Assembly (NCBI RefSeq): GCF_000764555.1
Contig: NZ_CP009574.1
Span: 868,001-932,000 of the forward strand
Direction: 5' to 3'
Length of the DNA: 64,000 bases
From: Candidatus Francisella endociliophora
Lineage (GTDB): Bacteria; Pseudomonadota; Gammaproteobacteria; Francisellales; Francisellaceae
This document shows positions 54,764-63,969 of this stretch, one piece after another. The stretch's first letter is position 1; each line of letters begins with the position of its first letter. The translations under genes and the position numbers were made by a program. The notes beneath the pieces were generated by a model. The model was not told the origin of the DNA and searched no databases. It was given only the letters and a program-made list of their open reading frames with translations.

Positions 54764-54874
54764 AAATTGCTATTTTAATAAGCTATTACATTTTTAGTAG
54801 AACATAAATAAAGTATGCAATTATAAAATCTGTAATGATTCTTTTGAGATACTCGTTAAGACAAAATCATATCG

Positions 54875-54903
54875 TTGACTGAACTCAAATATCTTTAAAT
54901 AAT
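54875..54903 (+). promoter_or_regulatory. Candidate promoter of aroC
   Basis: TTGACT (54,875-54,880), 17-bp spacer, AATAAT (54,898-54,903), upstream of both candidate aroC starts. Confidence 0.4.
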
Positions 54904-54980
54904 TTATACTTCTTTATATAGGTAAAATGATTCCATATTTATGCTATTATAAATGTATAAATTACATACTATTACAAAGC

Positions 54981-56039
54981 ATGTCAGGAAATACTTTCGG
55001 CAAAATTTTTACAGTAACAACTTGTGGTGAGAGCCATGGGGACTCGCTTGCAGCAATTATAGATGGCTGCCCTAGCAATATTCCATTATGTGAGGCAGAT
55101 ATTCAACTAGAACTAGATAGACGTAAACCTGGTCAATCCAAATTCACAACTCAACGCAAAGAACCTGATGAAGTTAAGATTATATCAGGTGTTTTTGAGG
55201 GTAGAACAACTGGCACACCAATTGGTCTTGTTATTAAAAATCAAGATCAAAAATCAAAAGATTATGGTGATATCAAAGATAAGTTTCGTCCTGGTCACGC
55301 TGATTATACTTATACCCAAAAATATGGTATTCGTGATTATCGTGGTGGTGGAAGGTCATCAGCAAGAGAAACTGCTATGCGTGTTGCTGCTGGAGCAATC
55401 GCTAAAAAGATATTAAAACATCATAATATAGAAATCTTTGGTTTTTGCTCACAAATTGGTGACCTTAGAATAAATTTCAAAGATAAAACTTTTATAAACC
55501 AAAACCCTTTTTTCATCGCAGATGAAAGTGCTATATCAAGCTGTGAAGACTTAATCCATAAGATACGTAAAGAAGGTGATTCTATTGGTGCTGAAGTCAC
55601 AGTAATTGCATCAGGACTAGAGGCTGGATTAGGTAGACCGGTATTTGATAGACTAGATGCAAATATTGCTCATGCTCTAATGAGTATAAATGCTGTTAAA
55701 GCAGTCAGTATCGGAGATGGATTTGACTGTGTTGCGCAAAAAGGTAGTCAGCATCGCGATGAAATCACTAAAGCAAAAGGATTCCTCTCAAATCATGCTG
55801 GCGGTATTTTAGGTGGCATTTCTACAGGCCAGGATATAACAGCTAAGTTAGCATTTAAACCAACATCAAGCATATTACAACCTGGTAAAAGTATTGATAT
55901 AAATGGTAATGATACCACTGTTATAACTAAAGGTAGACACGACCCATGTGTCGGCATAAGAGGTGTTCCTATTGCAGAAGCTATGCTTGCTCTTGTCATA
56001 GTAGATGAATTTCTCATTACAAAATCATATAAGAGATAA
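54981..56039 (+). CDS. aroC: Chorismate synthase
   Basis: 352 residues from the ATG at 54,981 ([23 protein letters not shown]), the family's usual start; a longer frame to 54,927 adds 18 hydrophobic residues not seen in AroC. FMN-binding [54 protein letters not shown] are the three family signatures. It makes chorismate from EPSP. First of aroC-dedA-pilZ-radA-cvpA, where spacings are 2-7 bp or overlaps. Confidence 0.96.
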   Translation: MSGNTFGKIFTVTTCGESHGDSLAAIIDGCPSNIPLCEADIQLELDRRKPGQSKFTTQRKEPDEVKIISGVFEGRTTGTPIGLVIKNQDQKSKDYGDIKDKFRPGHADYTYTQKYGIRDYRGGGRSSARETAMRVAAGAIAKKILKHHNIEIFGFCSQIGDLRINFKDKTFINQNPFFIADESAISSCEDLIHKIRKEGDSIGAEVTVIASGLEAGLGRPVFDRLDANIAHALMSINAVKAVSIGDGFDCVAQKGSQHRDEITKAKGFLSNHAGGILGGISTGQDITAKLAFKPTSSILQPGKSIDINGNDTTVITKGRHDPCVGIRGVPIAEAMLALVIVDEFLITKSYKR

Positions 56040-56041
56040 AT

Positions 56042-56644
56042 ATGGGTGAACATGAGTTTTGGAAGCTCTTAATTGACTGGGGATACTTGGCTGTTGCTTT
56101 AGCTGTTTTCATTGAAGGAGAAATTTTTCTTATAATGGTTGGAGTTGCTGCGGCAGCTGGACTATTTGACTATCCATTAGTAATCATCGCTGCCACAATT
56201 GGCGCAATTTTCCATGATAACTCAATTTTTATACTCTCGAAATTTGTGGGTCAGAAAATAATCAAAAAAAAAGCCTCATGGAGTTACAAAGCTCAACACT
56301 CTCTTAAACTCTTAGAAAAACATGAAAATATAGTAATACTTAGCATAAGATTCTTGTATGGACTTAGAACAATAACAATCCTAATTGTTGGACTTAGTAA
56401 AGTTAATAAACTCAAGTTTGTACTTCTTGACAGTATAAGTAGTTTTTTTTGGTCTGTTATTTATATATCTTTGGGATATTTATGTGGCCATACTATTTTG
56501 AGATTTATTGACCATGCTGATATTAAACTTTGGATATCTCATAATAAATACCCATCAATATTTATACTTATCTTAGTTTCAAGTATTATATACCTAAGCT
56601 ACAGAATATTTCGATCAAGATCAAAGAGGCAGGTAAATGAGTAG
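56042..56644 (+). CDS. DedA-family inner membrane protein
   Basis: 200 residues, about five hydrophobic segments. IEGEIFLIMVGVAAAAGLFDYP (the conserved acidic E region), GAIFHDNSIFILSKFVGQ, and RFLYGLRTITILIVGLSKVNKLKF, all DedA/SNARE-associated hallmarks. DedA proteins act in lipid-carrier flipping and membrane energetics. It is two bases after aroC and overlaps the PilZ gene by 8 bp. Confidence 0.88.
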   Translation: MGEHEFWKLLIDWGYLAVALAVFIEGEIFLIMVGVAAAAGLFDYPLVIIAATIGAIFHDNSIFILSKFVGQKIIKKKASWSYKAQHSLKLLEKHENIVILSIRFLYGLRTITILIVGLSKVNKLKFVLLDSISSFFWSVIYISLGYLCGHTILRFIDHADIKLWISHNKYPSIFILILVSSIIYLSYRIFRSRSKRQVNE

Positions 56645-57419
56645 ACTAGATCTTCTAAAAAAAGGAACTGCAAGCAACAATAAAAACAAACCTTCTAGCA
56701 ATAATCCTAGAGGCGGTATGCTAGAAGAAAAAACAAAAAAAATACCACAAAGAGAAGATGATCTAACTGATGATATTTTATCAGATGATGATTTTGAGAA
56801 TGAATTAGAAGATTCTCCAGCTACTCAATATGACACAGATTATGATACCTCTGAAGATCCAGATGAAAATGATGATGAAAATGTCAATATTATCGAAATT
56901 GACCTAGATAGTAGTAATGGTGGCTTAGATCTTGACCCTTCTTTAGTTGAAGATGAGGATGAGGATAGTATAAAATCTGAAGAAGATGTTAATGTAACTA
57001 AAGCTGATACCACTGTAGAAGAAGACAATCATGAAGATGAAAACAGTGATATAGTAGAGGGGCATTTAAGTGTTGATTATGCTGAAGAAGATATTAAGCT
57101 AGAGGTCGAATATACATTTGACCAGCGTGATCAACTATATAATCACTATGTTAAAGCAATCAAGCATGGTGGCATGGAAATTGGTGCAAAGAGACTTTTA
57201 AAGCTACACGATATTATAAGAATATCCGTGACTTTAACAGAATTAAAAGAGCAAGTTGGTTGTGAAGCAAGAATTATTTCTGTATTCCCTCCTAATTTAC
57301 GTGCCTCATCAGAGGAAAATAGTAGCAAATATCGTTATATAGTCCAGTTTATTGGCCCAAACGCTCCTGAAACAGATAGAATTCTCTCAAAATACCTATT
57401 AGGTTATAAAGTAAAATAA
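56637..57419 (+). CDS. PilZ-domain protein with a long acidic N-terminus
   Basis: 260 residues. Residues about 38-160 are almost wholly Asp/Glu/Ser-rich and disordered. The last 100 residues are a PilZ-type domain: FDQRDQLYNHYVKAIKHGGMEIGAKRLLKLHDIIRISVTL then RYIVQFIGPNAPETDRIL. The RxxxR and DxSxxG residues for c-di-GMP are not seen, as in the pilus-assembly PilZ itself. It is coupled to dedA upstream and to radA downstream (6-bp gap). A role in type IV pilus function is inferred from the domain. Confidence 0.78.
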   Translation: MSRLDLLKKGTASNNKNKPSSNNPRGGMLEEKTKKIPQREDDLTDDILSDDDFENELEDSPATQYDTDYDTSEDPDENDDENVNIIEIDLDSSNGGLDLDPSLVEDEDEDSIKSEEDVNVTKADTTVEEDNHEDENSDIVEGHLSVDYAEEDIKLEVEYTFDQRDQLYNHYVKAIKHGGMEIGAKRLLKLHDIIRISVTLTELKEQVGCEARIISVFPPNLRASSEENSSKYRYIVQFIGPNAPETDRILSKYLLGYKVK

Positions 57420-57425
57420 ACTATT

Positions 57426-58796
57426 ATGGCAAAACAAAAAACAGTATTTATTTGTCAAGAATGTGGAGCATCTTCTCCTCGTTGGCAAGGTCAATGTCAT
57501 AGCTGTAATCAATGGAACACTTTTGTAGAAGAGATAAAAGCTGATCCTAAAAAAACTCCTAAAGCTCGTTCAGGTTTTTCTGGAAGTACTTCAAAAGCAA
57601 CTGCTCTATCAAATATCAAAGGTAAAGAGTATTCTCGTACTACAACTAGTATATCTGAGTTTGATAGAGTGCTCGGAGGAGGTATTGTTAGAGGGTCAGT
57701 AACATTAGTTGGTGGAGACCCTGGCATTGGTAAATCCTCAATACTCCTACAGATAATGTCATTTTTATCCTTAAATAAAAAAGTACTATATGTAAGTGGT
57801 GAAGAATCTCTAGAACAAATTGCACTAAGAGCTGAAAGGTTAAATCTACCAAAAGATAACCTGCTAGTTATGTGCGAAACAAATATTGAACAAATCGCTA
57901 GTTATATAATTGAACAGAAGCCTGAAGTTATCGTGATTGACTCGATTCAAACTATGTATAACCCCGAAATCTCATCTATGGTTGGTGGTGTCTCTCAAGT
58001 AAGAGAGTCAACTGCATATATCACCCAAATTGCTAAGCAACATGAAATTTCTATATTCTTAATTGGTCATGTAACAAAATCAGGAGAGGTTGCAGGCCCA
58101 AGAGTTCTTGAGCATATTGTTGATGCTGTGATATTTATAGAATCTCAAGATAACGGTAGATATCGCATGATGCGAGCTCTTAAAAATAGATTTGGTGCTG
58201 TCAATGAAATTGGCGTATTTGCAATGACAGATAAAGGAATGCAAGAAGTCAAAAACCCTTCAGCGATATTCCTGAATAATGGTCGCACAAATCTAATTGG
58301 TAGTGTAATAGTATCTGTTTGGGAAGGCACTCGCCCTCTTTTAGTAGAACTACAATCTCTAGTTGTTGATAAAAATATTAATCAACCTCCACGTAGATTA
58401 TGTGTCGGTATTGATAGTAATCGTTTAGCAATGATCTTAGCGGTGATTCAACGCTATATGCACTTAGATTTATATGATAAAGATGTCTTTTTAAATGTTG
58501 TTGGAGGGATTAAAATATCTGAGACAAGTATAGATCTAGCACTTATTTTGATAATCTATTCTAGCATAAAAGAAATAGAGATTCCTCATGATATGCTTAT
58601 AATGGGAGAAGTTGGATTATCTGGAGAAATTCGTCCTATTCCTTATGGAGTAGAGAGAATCAATGAAGCAAAAAAACATGGATTTAAAAAGATTATCGTT
58701 CCTCAAGCCAATATCTCAAAATCACTTAAAACCGAAGGTATAGAAGTAATTGGAATTACAAACTTAAATCAAATAAAAGATATAACTATAGGATAA
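57426..58796 (+). CDS. radA: DNA repair protein RadA (Sms)
   Basis: 456 residues. C4 zinc finger CQECGASSPRWQGQCHSC (residues 10-27), Walker A GGDPGIGKSS (about 98-107), the RadA-specific LKNRFGAVNEIG (about 252-263) and a C-terminal Lon-like domain with VNVVGGIKISETSIDLALIL. It promotes branch migration in recombination. Third-to-last in the aroC-cvpA series; cvpA starts 5 bp later. Confidence 0.96.
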   Translation: MAKQKTVFICQECGASSPRWQGQCHSCNQWNTFVEEIKADPKKTPKARSGFSGSTSKATALSNIKGKEYSRTTTSISEFDRVLGGGIVRGSVTLVGGDPGIGKSSILLQIMSFLSLNKKVLYVSGEESLEQIALRAERLNLPKDNLLVMCETNIEQIASYIIEQKPEVIVIDSIQTMYNPEISSMVGGVSQVRESTAYITQIAKQHEISIFLIGHVTKSGEVAGPRVLEHIVDAVIFIESQDNGRYRMMRALKNRFGAVNEIGVFAMTDKGMQEVKNPSAIFLNNGRTNLIGSVIVSVWEGTRPLLVELQSLVVDKNINQPPRRLCVGIDSNRLAMILAVIQRYMHLDLYDKDVFLNVVGGIKISETSIDLALILIIYSSIKEIEIPHDMLIMGEVGLSGEIRPIPYGVERINEAKKHGFKKIIVPQANISKSLKTEGIEVIGITNLNQIKDITIG

Positions 58797-58801
58797 AATA
58801 T

Positions 58802-59338
58802 ATGGAGTTTCTAGAAAGTATTAATTTTTTAGATATTTTAATAATTATTGTCATTTTCATATTAAGTCTTTTTGCAGCAGTAAAAGGTTTATTTAAGAAT
58901 ATAGTTTTATTTATTCTTATGATATTCGCCGTTGTAATGGCAGGTATATTAGCTCAAAAAATACAGCAGACATATATAAACTCATTAATAACTGACCCAA
59001 ATACAGCTTATATTGTTTCATTTGTTCTAGTTTTAATTTGCGCATATTTAATAATATTTGGAGTTATGAAAATTTTTATGCGTAATAATAAAGAAAAAGA
59101 AAGCTTATCAAATACCCTATTTGCTTTCTTTATAGCATTTGTTCGTTTTAGTTTCATCTTTGCAATAATTTGTTCAACGCTGAACTCATTTGATTCTGTT
59201 AAAGATAGTTCTCTATGGGAAAATTCAGCTTTTGTAAAACCACTTGTCAAAGTTGGTGATTATGCATTTAATACTAGAGTTAGAATGCAAGAAACTAATC
59301 TAAAAGATTATGTTCCTAAAGAAGTCGCGGGAGGATAG
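58802..59338 (+). CDS. cvpA: CvpA-family membrane protein
   Basis: 178 residues, four membrane helices with the family's early INFLDILIIIVIFILSLFAAVKGLFKNIV (about 7-35; D and the GLFK turn are conserved). CvpA proteins are needed for envelope integrity and, in E. coli, colicin V production. It ends the aroC operon; gpsA follows on the opposite strand after 50 bp. Confidence 0.85.
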   Translation: MEFLESINFLDILIIIVIFILSLFAAVKGLFKNIVLFILMIFAVVMAGILAQKIQQTYINSLITDPNTAYIVSFVLVLICAYLIIFGVMKIFMRNNKEKESLSNTLFAFFIAFVRFSFIFAIICSTLNSFDSVKDSSLWENSAFVKPLVKVGDYAFNTRVRMQETNLKDYVPKEVAGG

Positions 59339-59388
59339 TTATAACTTTATGCAGTGGCGATTACTGTATAGATACTGAAAACTTAGCT

Positions 59389-60387
59389 TTAATTTTCATT
59401 TTTTAATTGGCGAGTCATTAACTCTTTGACCATATCTTTTGGATCAACAGCTTCATATAAAACTCTATAAGTTGCAAAAACTAATGGCATATCAACATCA
59501 TGTTTTCTAGCGAGCTTATAAACAGCCTTCGCAGTAGAATAACCCTCAACAACATTATTAACTTCTTTAAGAGATTCCTCTATTGTCATACCTTGCCCTA
59601 AGTAAAGGCCAAATCTACGGTTACGCGACTGATTATCTGAACAAGTTAATAATAAGTCACCAAGACAACTCAACCCCATAAATGTTTCAACATCTGCACC
59701 TAGTTTAAGCCCCAACTTCTTAATTTCAGCTAAACCTCTTGTTATAAGTGCAGCATGAGCATTTACACCAAATTCCATACCACTAGCTGTACCAGCAGCA
59801 ATTGCTAAAACATTTTTTACAGCTCCACCAACTTGGGCACCAATAATATCTGTAGTTGTATAACATCTAAAATTCTCATTACTAAAAAGTTCTTGAACAT
59901 ACTTTGCATATTCAATATCTTTTGAAGCTATAACTACCGCTGTTGGGAGCTTATTAGCAACTTCTTTTGCGAAGCTTGGACCAGTTAACAAAGCAAACTT
60001 AGTTGCTGGTAAAATGTCCTCTACTATTTCACTTAAAAGAGCATAAGTATCATGACAAAAACCTTTTGTTGCACTAATTATGTTTTGATGAGGTTGAAGA
60101 TATTCTTTTAATTCAGAAATAGTTTTCTTAAATCCAGAGCTAGGAGTTGCCACCAAAATATCATCAAACTTAGTTATACCTGCTTGCCAATCGCATACAG
60201 CTTCTAAATTTGCTGGAAATTTTTCAATACTTGGTAAATATTTAGCATTATTATGATCTTTTAGCATTTGTTGATTATGCTCAGCTCGCCAAGAGTTTAT
60301 TTTCACATTATGTCCTTTATAAGCTAACTGTAACGCTAACGCTGTACCCCAAGCACCAGCGCCTAAAACAAGTATATTTTTTTGCAT
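59389..60387 (-). CDS. gpsA: Glycerol-3-phosphate dehydrogenase [NAD(P)+]
   Basis: 332 residues from the ATG at 60,387; the longer frame to 60,459 adds 24 residues not typical of the family. NILVLGAGAWGTALALQLAYKGH (Rossmann, about 3-25), LLTGPSFAKEVANKLPTAVV with catalytic Lys, AQVGGAVKNVLAIAAGTASGMEFG, and SCLGDLLLTCSDNQSRNRRFG. It makes sn-glycerol-3-phosphate for phospholipids. Single gene, divergent from the small peptide and the pilin genes. Confidence 0.95.
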   Translation of the reverse strand: MQKNILVLGAGAWGTALALQLAYKGHNVKINSWRAEHNQQMLKDHNNAKYLPSIEKFPANLEAVCDWQAGITKFDDILVATPSSGFKKTISELKEYLQPHQNIISATKGFCHDTYALLSEIVEDILPATKFALLTGPSFAKEVANKLPTAVVIASKDIEYAKYVQELFSNENFRCYTTTDIIGAQVGGAVKNVLAIAAGTASGMEFGVNAHAALITRGLAEIKKLGLKLGADVETFMGLSCLGDLLLTCSDNQSRNRRFGLYLGQGMTIEESLKEVNNVVEGYSTAKAVYKLARKHDVDMPLVFATYRVLYEAVDPKDMVKELMTRQLKNEN

Positions 60388-60563
60388 AAAAAGAAATATA
60401 AAGACAACATTACTTTTACTATATTCGATAGTTGCTAAAGAGTAAACACCAAAACACAATAACTTTTCCTTATACTACTCATAAAATCAATATATTTAAC
60501 ATTTAACAATACTAATGAAATAATAGAATCATAAAATTAAATAGTACTTAGTGAGAAAGAAAA

Positions 60564-60695
60564 ATGAAAAAATTTATTTTAGCAGCAGTTACGGTTTTAG
60601 GAATTATTTCGTCATCTTACGGCTATGGTTTATATCAAGTAAATAGTTTTTCTAGTCAAACTTTTTCAGCACCAACATTAACCTTAGCCTCTTAA
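60564..60695 (+). CDS. Small exported peptide (43 residues)
   Basis: MKKFILAAVTVLGIISSS, a complete Sec signal peptide, followed by a short Ser/Tyr/Phe-rich tail (YGYGLYQVNSFSSQTFSA) that ends TLTLAS. The mature part would be only about 23 residues. GAGAAAG lies eight bases before the ATG. It falls in the only intergenic stretch over 300 bp (60,460-60,774) and was too short for an ORF list. Coding status rests on the signal peptide alone. Confidence 0.55.
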   Translation: MKKFILAAVTVLGIISSSYGYGLYQVNSFSSQTFSAPTLTLAS

Positions 60696-60774
60696 TGCAT
60701 ATTTTAGATAGCAATTTTTTATATTAAAGAAATATGTTAATATCGTTAATAATTTTTTCTAAACCATAGCATAG

Positions 60775-61110
60775 ATGCAGTTAAAACAGTATAAAAGTAT
60801 TAAAGGAATATCTTTGATAGAATCTGTTATATCAATTGCTATTATGCTTTTTATTATGACTACTTTCTCACTAGTCATATCATCTACTATCACAACCTCT
60901 ACACTAGCAGATAAGAAGGTAAGACTCACAGATGCTCTAGATGAAAGAATCGATGAATATGCAATACTTGGAACATTTAACACTAGCTCTTCTGGTAGTA
61001 TGACTTTCTCCCAATTTGATGTTGAGGAAGATCCTGACTTAATTAAATTTGAAGCCAATAACACTGACTTTAATCTGCAGGTATCAAGAGAAGTATCAAA
61101 AATCAGCTAA
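60775..61110 (+). CDS. Minor pilin, PilV/FimT-like
   Basis: 111 residues. Class III signal: MQLKQYKSIKG then ISLIESVISIAIMLFIMTTF, cleavage after Gly11 with Glu +5 (ISLIE). The short globular part (TSTLADKKVRLTDALDERIDEYAIL) has no Cys. It is the first gene of a run of three pilin-like genes and a secreted protein on one strand; such runs are minor pilins that prime the type IV pilus. Confidence 0.82.
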   Translation: MQLKQYKSIKGISLIESVISIAIMLFIMTTFSLVISSTITTSTLADKKVRLTDALDERIDEYAILGTFNTSSSGSMTFSQFDVEEDPDLIKFEANNTDFNLQVSREVSKIS

Positions 61111-61183
61111 ATTTAACTTGTTTTCTACAAAGAGCAACAAATGCTATAATATATTTTTATATTAATGCTATTGTATAACCGTT

Positions 61184-62095
61184 GTGATAAATATTAGCCG
61201 GCAAAAAAACTATGGTTTAAGTCTTGTTGAGCTACTTGTTGCCGTTACACTATCTATCATAGCATCATCTATAGCTATCAATATCTACCTAAATATCAAA
61301 GATTTTTATAAGAGCTCAACTGAAAAAGCTGATGCTGATGTCAAAGAACTGACTGTTAAGCAAGCTATCTATGATAGCATCATTGGCTCTGGACTATCAT
61401 GTGCTTATGGAACAAGCTCTCAAACCTATACAAACAATACTGGAGATGACTTATCTGGTGATAGCTTTTTAACAGACTCCTCAAACATACGTATTGGAAA
61501 TATTACTCCAAATATCTCAGATTATCTAGAAACAAACCTAGGAGCAGAATGTTTAGGAACGTGTTATCAAAATGACACAGATTACATCATGGTAAAAAGA
61601 CAAGTTAAATCGGCAACATTGTCAGGAAATCTAATTAATTCAACATTAAACCTAGACTCATCTGAAGGTATAGCAACTGGCGACTACTTAACTCTCTGCA
61701 ATAGCCAGCAAGTAGATCTAGTAAAAGTTTCAACTATCAATCAAAATGATATAACATTAACTAATCCTGCGACTGGGCAGTATATTACAGGTGACTATGT
61801 CGGGAAGTTTGAAATACTCTTATTTTACATAGGTGACAGTGGTAGAGTTGATAGTGATGGTAATGACATATACTCATTGTTTTTATATATAAAAAGTGGT
61901 GCTAATGCAGGGCAAGCTTATGAACTCGTTAGTGGAGTTAATAACCTAAAAGTTAGTTATGCAACTGTAGATAATAACAGTATTATTTGGAATAATGTAT
62001 CTAATGATGTTGATGTTGACACTTTGGATACTTCTGCACTAAAATTCTCGTTTACAATAAATAGTGAAAACTTTAGCAAAATAGTTTTATTATGA
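61184..62095 (+). CDS. Minor pilin, PilW-like
   Basis: 303 residues with GTG start (no good ribosome site). MINISRQKNYG then LSLVELLVAVTLSIIASSIA, cleaved after Gly11 with Glu +5. Larger than a major pilin, as PilW. The body has SCAYGTS, ECLGTCYQND and LTLCNSQQ: five cysteines, possibly disulfide-stabilised, and a long beta-rich region (GRVDSDGNDIYSLFLYIKSG). It begins 73 bp after the PilV-like gene. Confidence 0.8.
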   Translation: MINISRQKNYGLSLVELLVAVTLSIIASSIAINIYLNIKDFYKSSTEKADADVKELTVKQAIYDSIIGSGLSCAYGTSSQTYTNNTGDDLSGDSFLTDSSNIRIGNITPNISDYLETNLGAECLGTCYQNDTDYIMVKRQVKSATLSGNLINSTLNLDSSEGIATGDYLTLCNSQQVDLVKVSTINQNDITLTNPATGQYITGDYVGKFEILLFYIGDSGRVDSDGNDIYSLFLYIKSGANAGQAYELVSGVNNLKVSYATVDNNSIIWNNVSNDVDVDTLDTSALKFSFTINSENFSKIVLL

Positions 62096-62109
62096 TAAGG
62101 CATTTATAA

Positions 62110-63504
62110 ATGAAATTAAGTTCTAAAATAAAAGGCTCTTCATTATCATCTATGCTAATTATTGGTTTTGCAGTATTAGCTACAGCATCAACTGTTACAT
62201 ACATTGCAAAAAAAAATGTAACTTCTATTAATAGCCTTTTATCAAAAGATGAAACAGATAGAATTAATCAGGCAATTATTAAAAAAAACCATGAAACAGA
62301 ACTTCCAGATATCGACTATAATCACCTTGGTGAAAAAATGTTTGGTGACTATAAATCTGTGAATACTGTTACTTCAATAGATCCCCTATTCGCTACTAAT
62401 AATATAAATAGTCTCTTATATGATACAGAACCTCTATACGTTAGCTCTACTATTTCTCATAAGCTTTATTATGGAGATATTCTAAAAGACAGTAAGAATC
62501 TCGTTCTAAATCAATTGCCCAAAAATTCAATGATAAACTATAATGGTGATAATATTCCTATTAACATCCCTTATATAAGCACTAAGAGAATGTCTCAGAG
62601 TCAAAAAGATTACCACCTTAGTGAAAATAGTATTTTAGATTCTGAAAGAGGTTTTGTTGGCTATATACAAAAATCCAGTGACTCTTTTATAATTAACATC
62701 GGTAACACGGTAGATACGATATCAACATCATCATTAAATCTTAGTAGCGACTATAAAATAAAAACTGGTTGGAATTTAGAAGATGGTCATTGGACTATCT
62801 TAATTACACTATACGATAGCACTAATATTAAAGTACTTAAAACAACTATTAATAATCTTGTAAATAACCCGACCCAAGCTAAGTATGATCTTGGAGTAGC
62901 TATAAACAACTCGCAGTCATTCAATCAAATATTGGATATTGACTGGTATTATCCAACGTATTCAAATACACCTGAATTACTAGTATTAGATGAGACAAAA
63001 AAGAAAACTTTAGATATTTACAGTTCAAAATATATTGCTAATACAAATTTGTTTTCTACAAGTTTAGTCAACTCAACTGCTATTAATATTGGAGCTCAAG
63101 ATAATGTTTATAGTTCCGTATTAGATCAAAATTCAAACTTTGATAAATCTTCTATTTTTATTTTTGTTGGAAATAACTTTATACCGCTTAATTATACCGA
63201 TAATAATATCCTAACGTTAGGCGCAGAAATACCACTTATAATTCCAATTGAAAATAAACCGATTATAGTTAAAAAAGATGAATATAGCTCTTATGTAATA
63301 ATTTATGATAGTAGTAATTCATATAAATATCTTTATACCTTTGGTACAAATGCACTTAATACTCCACAAGAGCAAACTTATAATGGAGAAACTATTGAAA
63401 ATATAGTTATAAAATATGGTCTTGAATTTGTTACTACGACAACTAATGTATATATAAAAGATTTAGATGGAAACATTCTTAATCAAATAAGTACAGGTGT
63501 TTAA
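62110..63504 (+). CDS. Large PilX-like exported protein with atypical pilin N-terminus
   Basis: 464 residues. The N-terminus (MKLSSKIKG then SSLSSMLIIGFAVLATASTVTYIA) has the basic, Gly, hydrophobic layout of a prepilin but no Glu at +5, as in some PilX/GspK pseudopilins. The rest is beta-rich with no Cys, Asn/Ser/Tyr-rich (DSSNSYKYLYTFGTNALN). AAGG precedes the ATG; it starts 14 bp after PilW-like and ends flush with the next gene. It may be a pilus tip component. Confidence 0.68.
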   Translation: MKLSSKIKGSSLSSMLIIGFAVLATASTVTYIAKKNVTSINSLLSKDETDRINQAIIKKNHETELPDIDYNHLGEKMFGDYKSVNTVTSIDPLFATNNINSLLYDTEPLYVSSTISHKLYYGDILKDSKNLVLNQLPKNSMINYNGDNIPINIPYISTKRMSQSQKDYHLSENSILDSERGFVGYIQKSSDSFIINIGNTVDTISTSSLNLSSDYKIKTGWNLEDGHWTILITLYDSTNIKVLKTTINNLVNNPTQAKYDLGVAINNSQSFNQILDIDWYYPTYSNTPELLVLDETKKKTLDIYSSKYIANTNLFSTSLVNSTAINIGAQDNVYSSVLDQNSNFDKSSIFIFVGNNFIPLNYTDNNILTLGAEIPLIIPIENKPIIVKKDEYSSYVIIYDSSNSYKYLYTFGTNALNTPQEQTYNGETIENIVIKYGLEFVTTTTNVYIKDLDGNILNQISTGV

Positions 63505-63969
63505 ATGAAAAATCACTTCAAAAAACTATTTGTTTTATTTTGTATTATCTTTTCTATAAATCTTTCTGTAGCTGCGAAGAAAGAAAAAACCAATAATGAA
63601 AAAGGTGGTGGTAATAAAACTGATACCACCAAAAATGGAAATGGGAATAGCAACAAGACTGACACTTCTGGAAATGGAAATGGGAATACTACAGATAGCC
63701 CTAGCAATGGAAATGGAAACAATAATAATACAAACGGTAATGGTGCAAATGCAGTAGATCCATCAAATTTTCAATTCTATAGAGATGCTGATGGAAGAAG
63801 AATTTATATTATCAAAGATGGTTTACAGTGTACTATCGACAATACCTGTCAAGAATCTGACAAAATATATATCGATTCAAATTGCGAGCTAAATGGCGAT
63901 TGTGAAGCATTAAATAATATCCAAGATATATCCACAAACCTGGGGATTATTCACCAGCAACAAGCTTAG
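63505..63969 (+). CDS. Secreted Asn/Gly-rich protein with Cys-rich end
   Basis: 154 residues. Signal peptide (FKKLFVLFCIIFSINLSVAA, cleavage near 24). Residues 32-88 are a low-complexity repeat of (N/S)GNGN and KTDT units from imperfect DNA repeats, then a compact tail with four Cys (LQCTIDNTCQESDKIYIDSNC, then NGDCEA). Start codon ATG directly follows the stop of the PilX-like gene (TAA-ATG). Function unknown; its place after minor pilins suggests a secreted or pilus-linked protein. Confidence 0.7.
   Translation: MKNHFKKLFVLFCIIFSINLSVAAKKEKTNNEKGGGNKTDTTKNGNGNSNKTDTSGNGNGNTTDSPSNGNGNNNNTNGNGANAVDPSNFQFYRDADGRRIYIIKDGLQCTIDNTCQESDKIYIDSNCELNGDCEALNNIQDISTNLGIIHQQQA

Noticed and set aside
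56840-57028. Antisense Ser-rich open frame inside the PilZ gene
   Set aside because: It is the reverse reading of the acidic repeat (GAT/GAA codons give Ser/Val/Phe-rich antisense); no ribosome site and no family.
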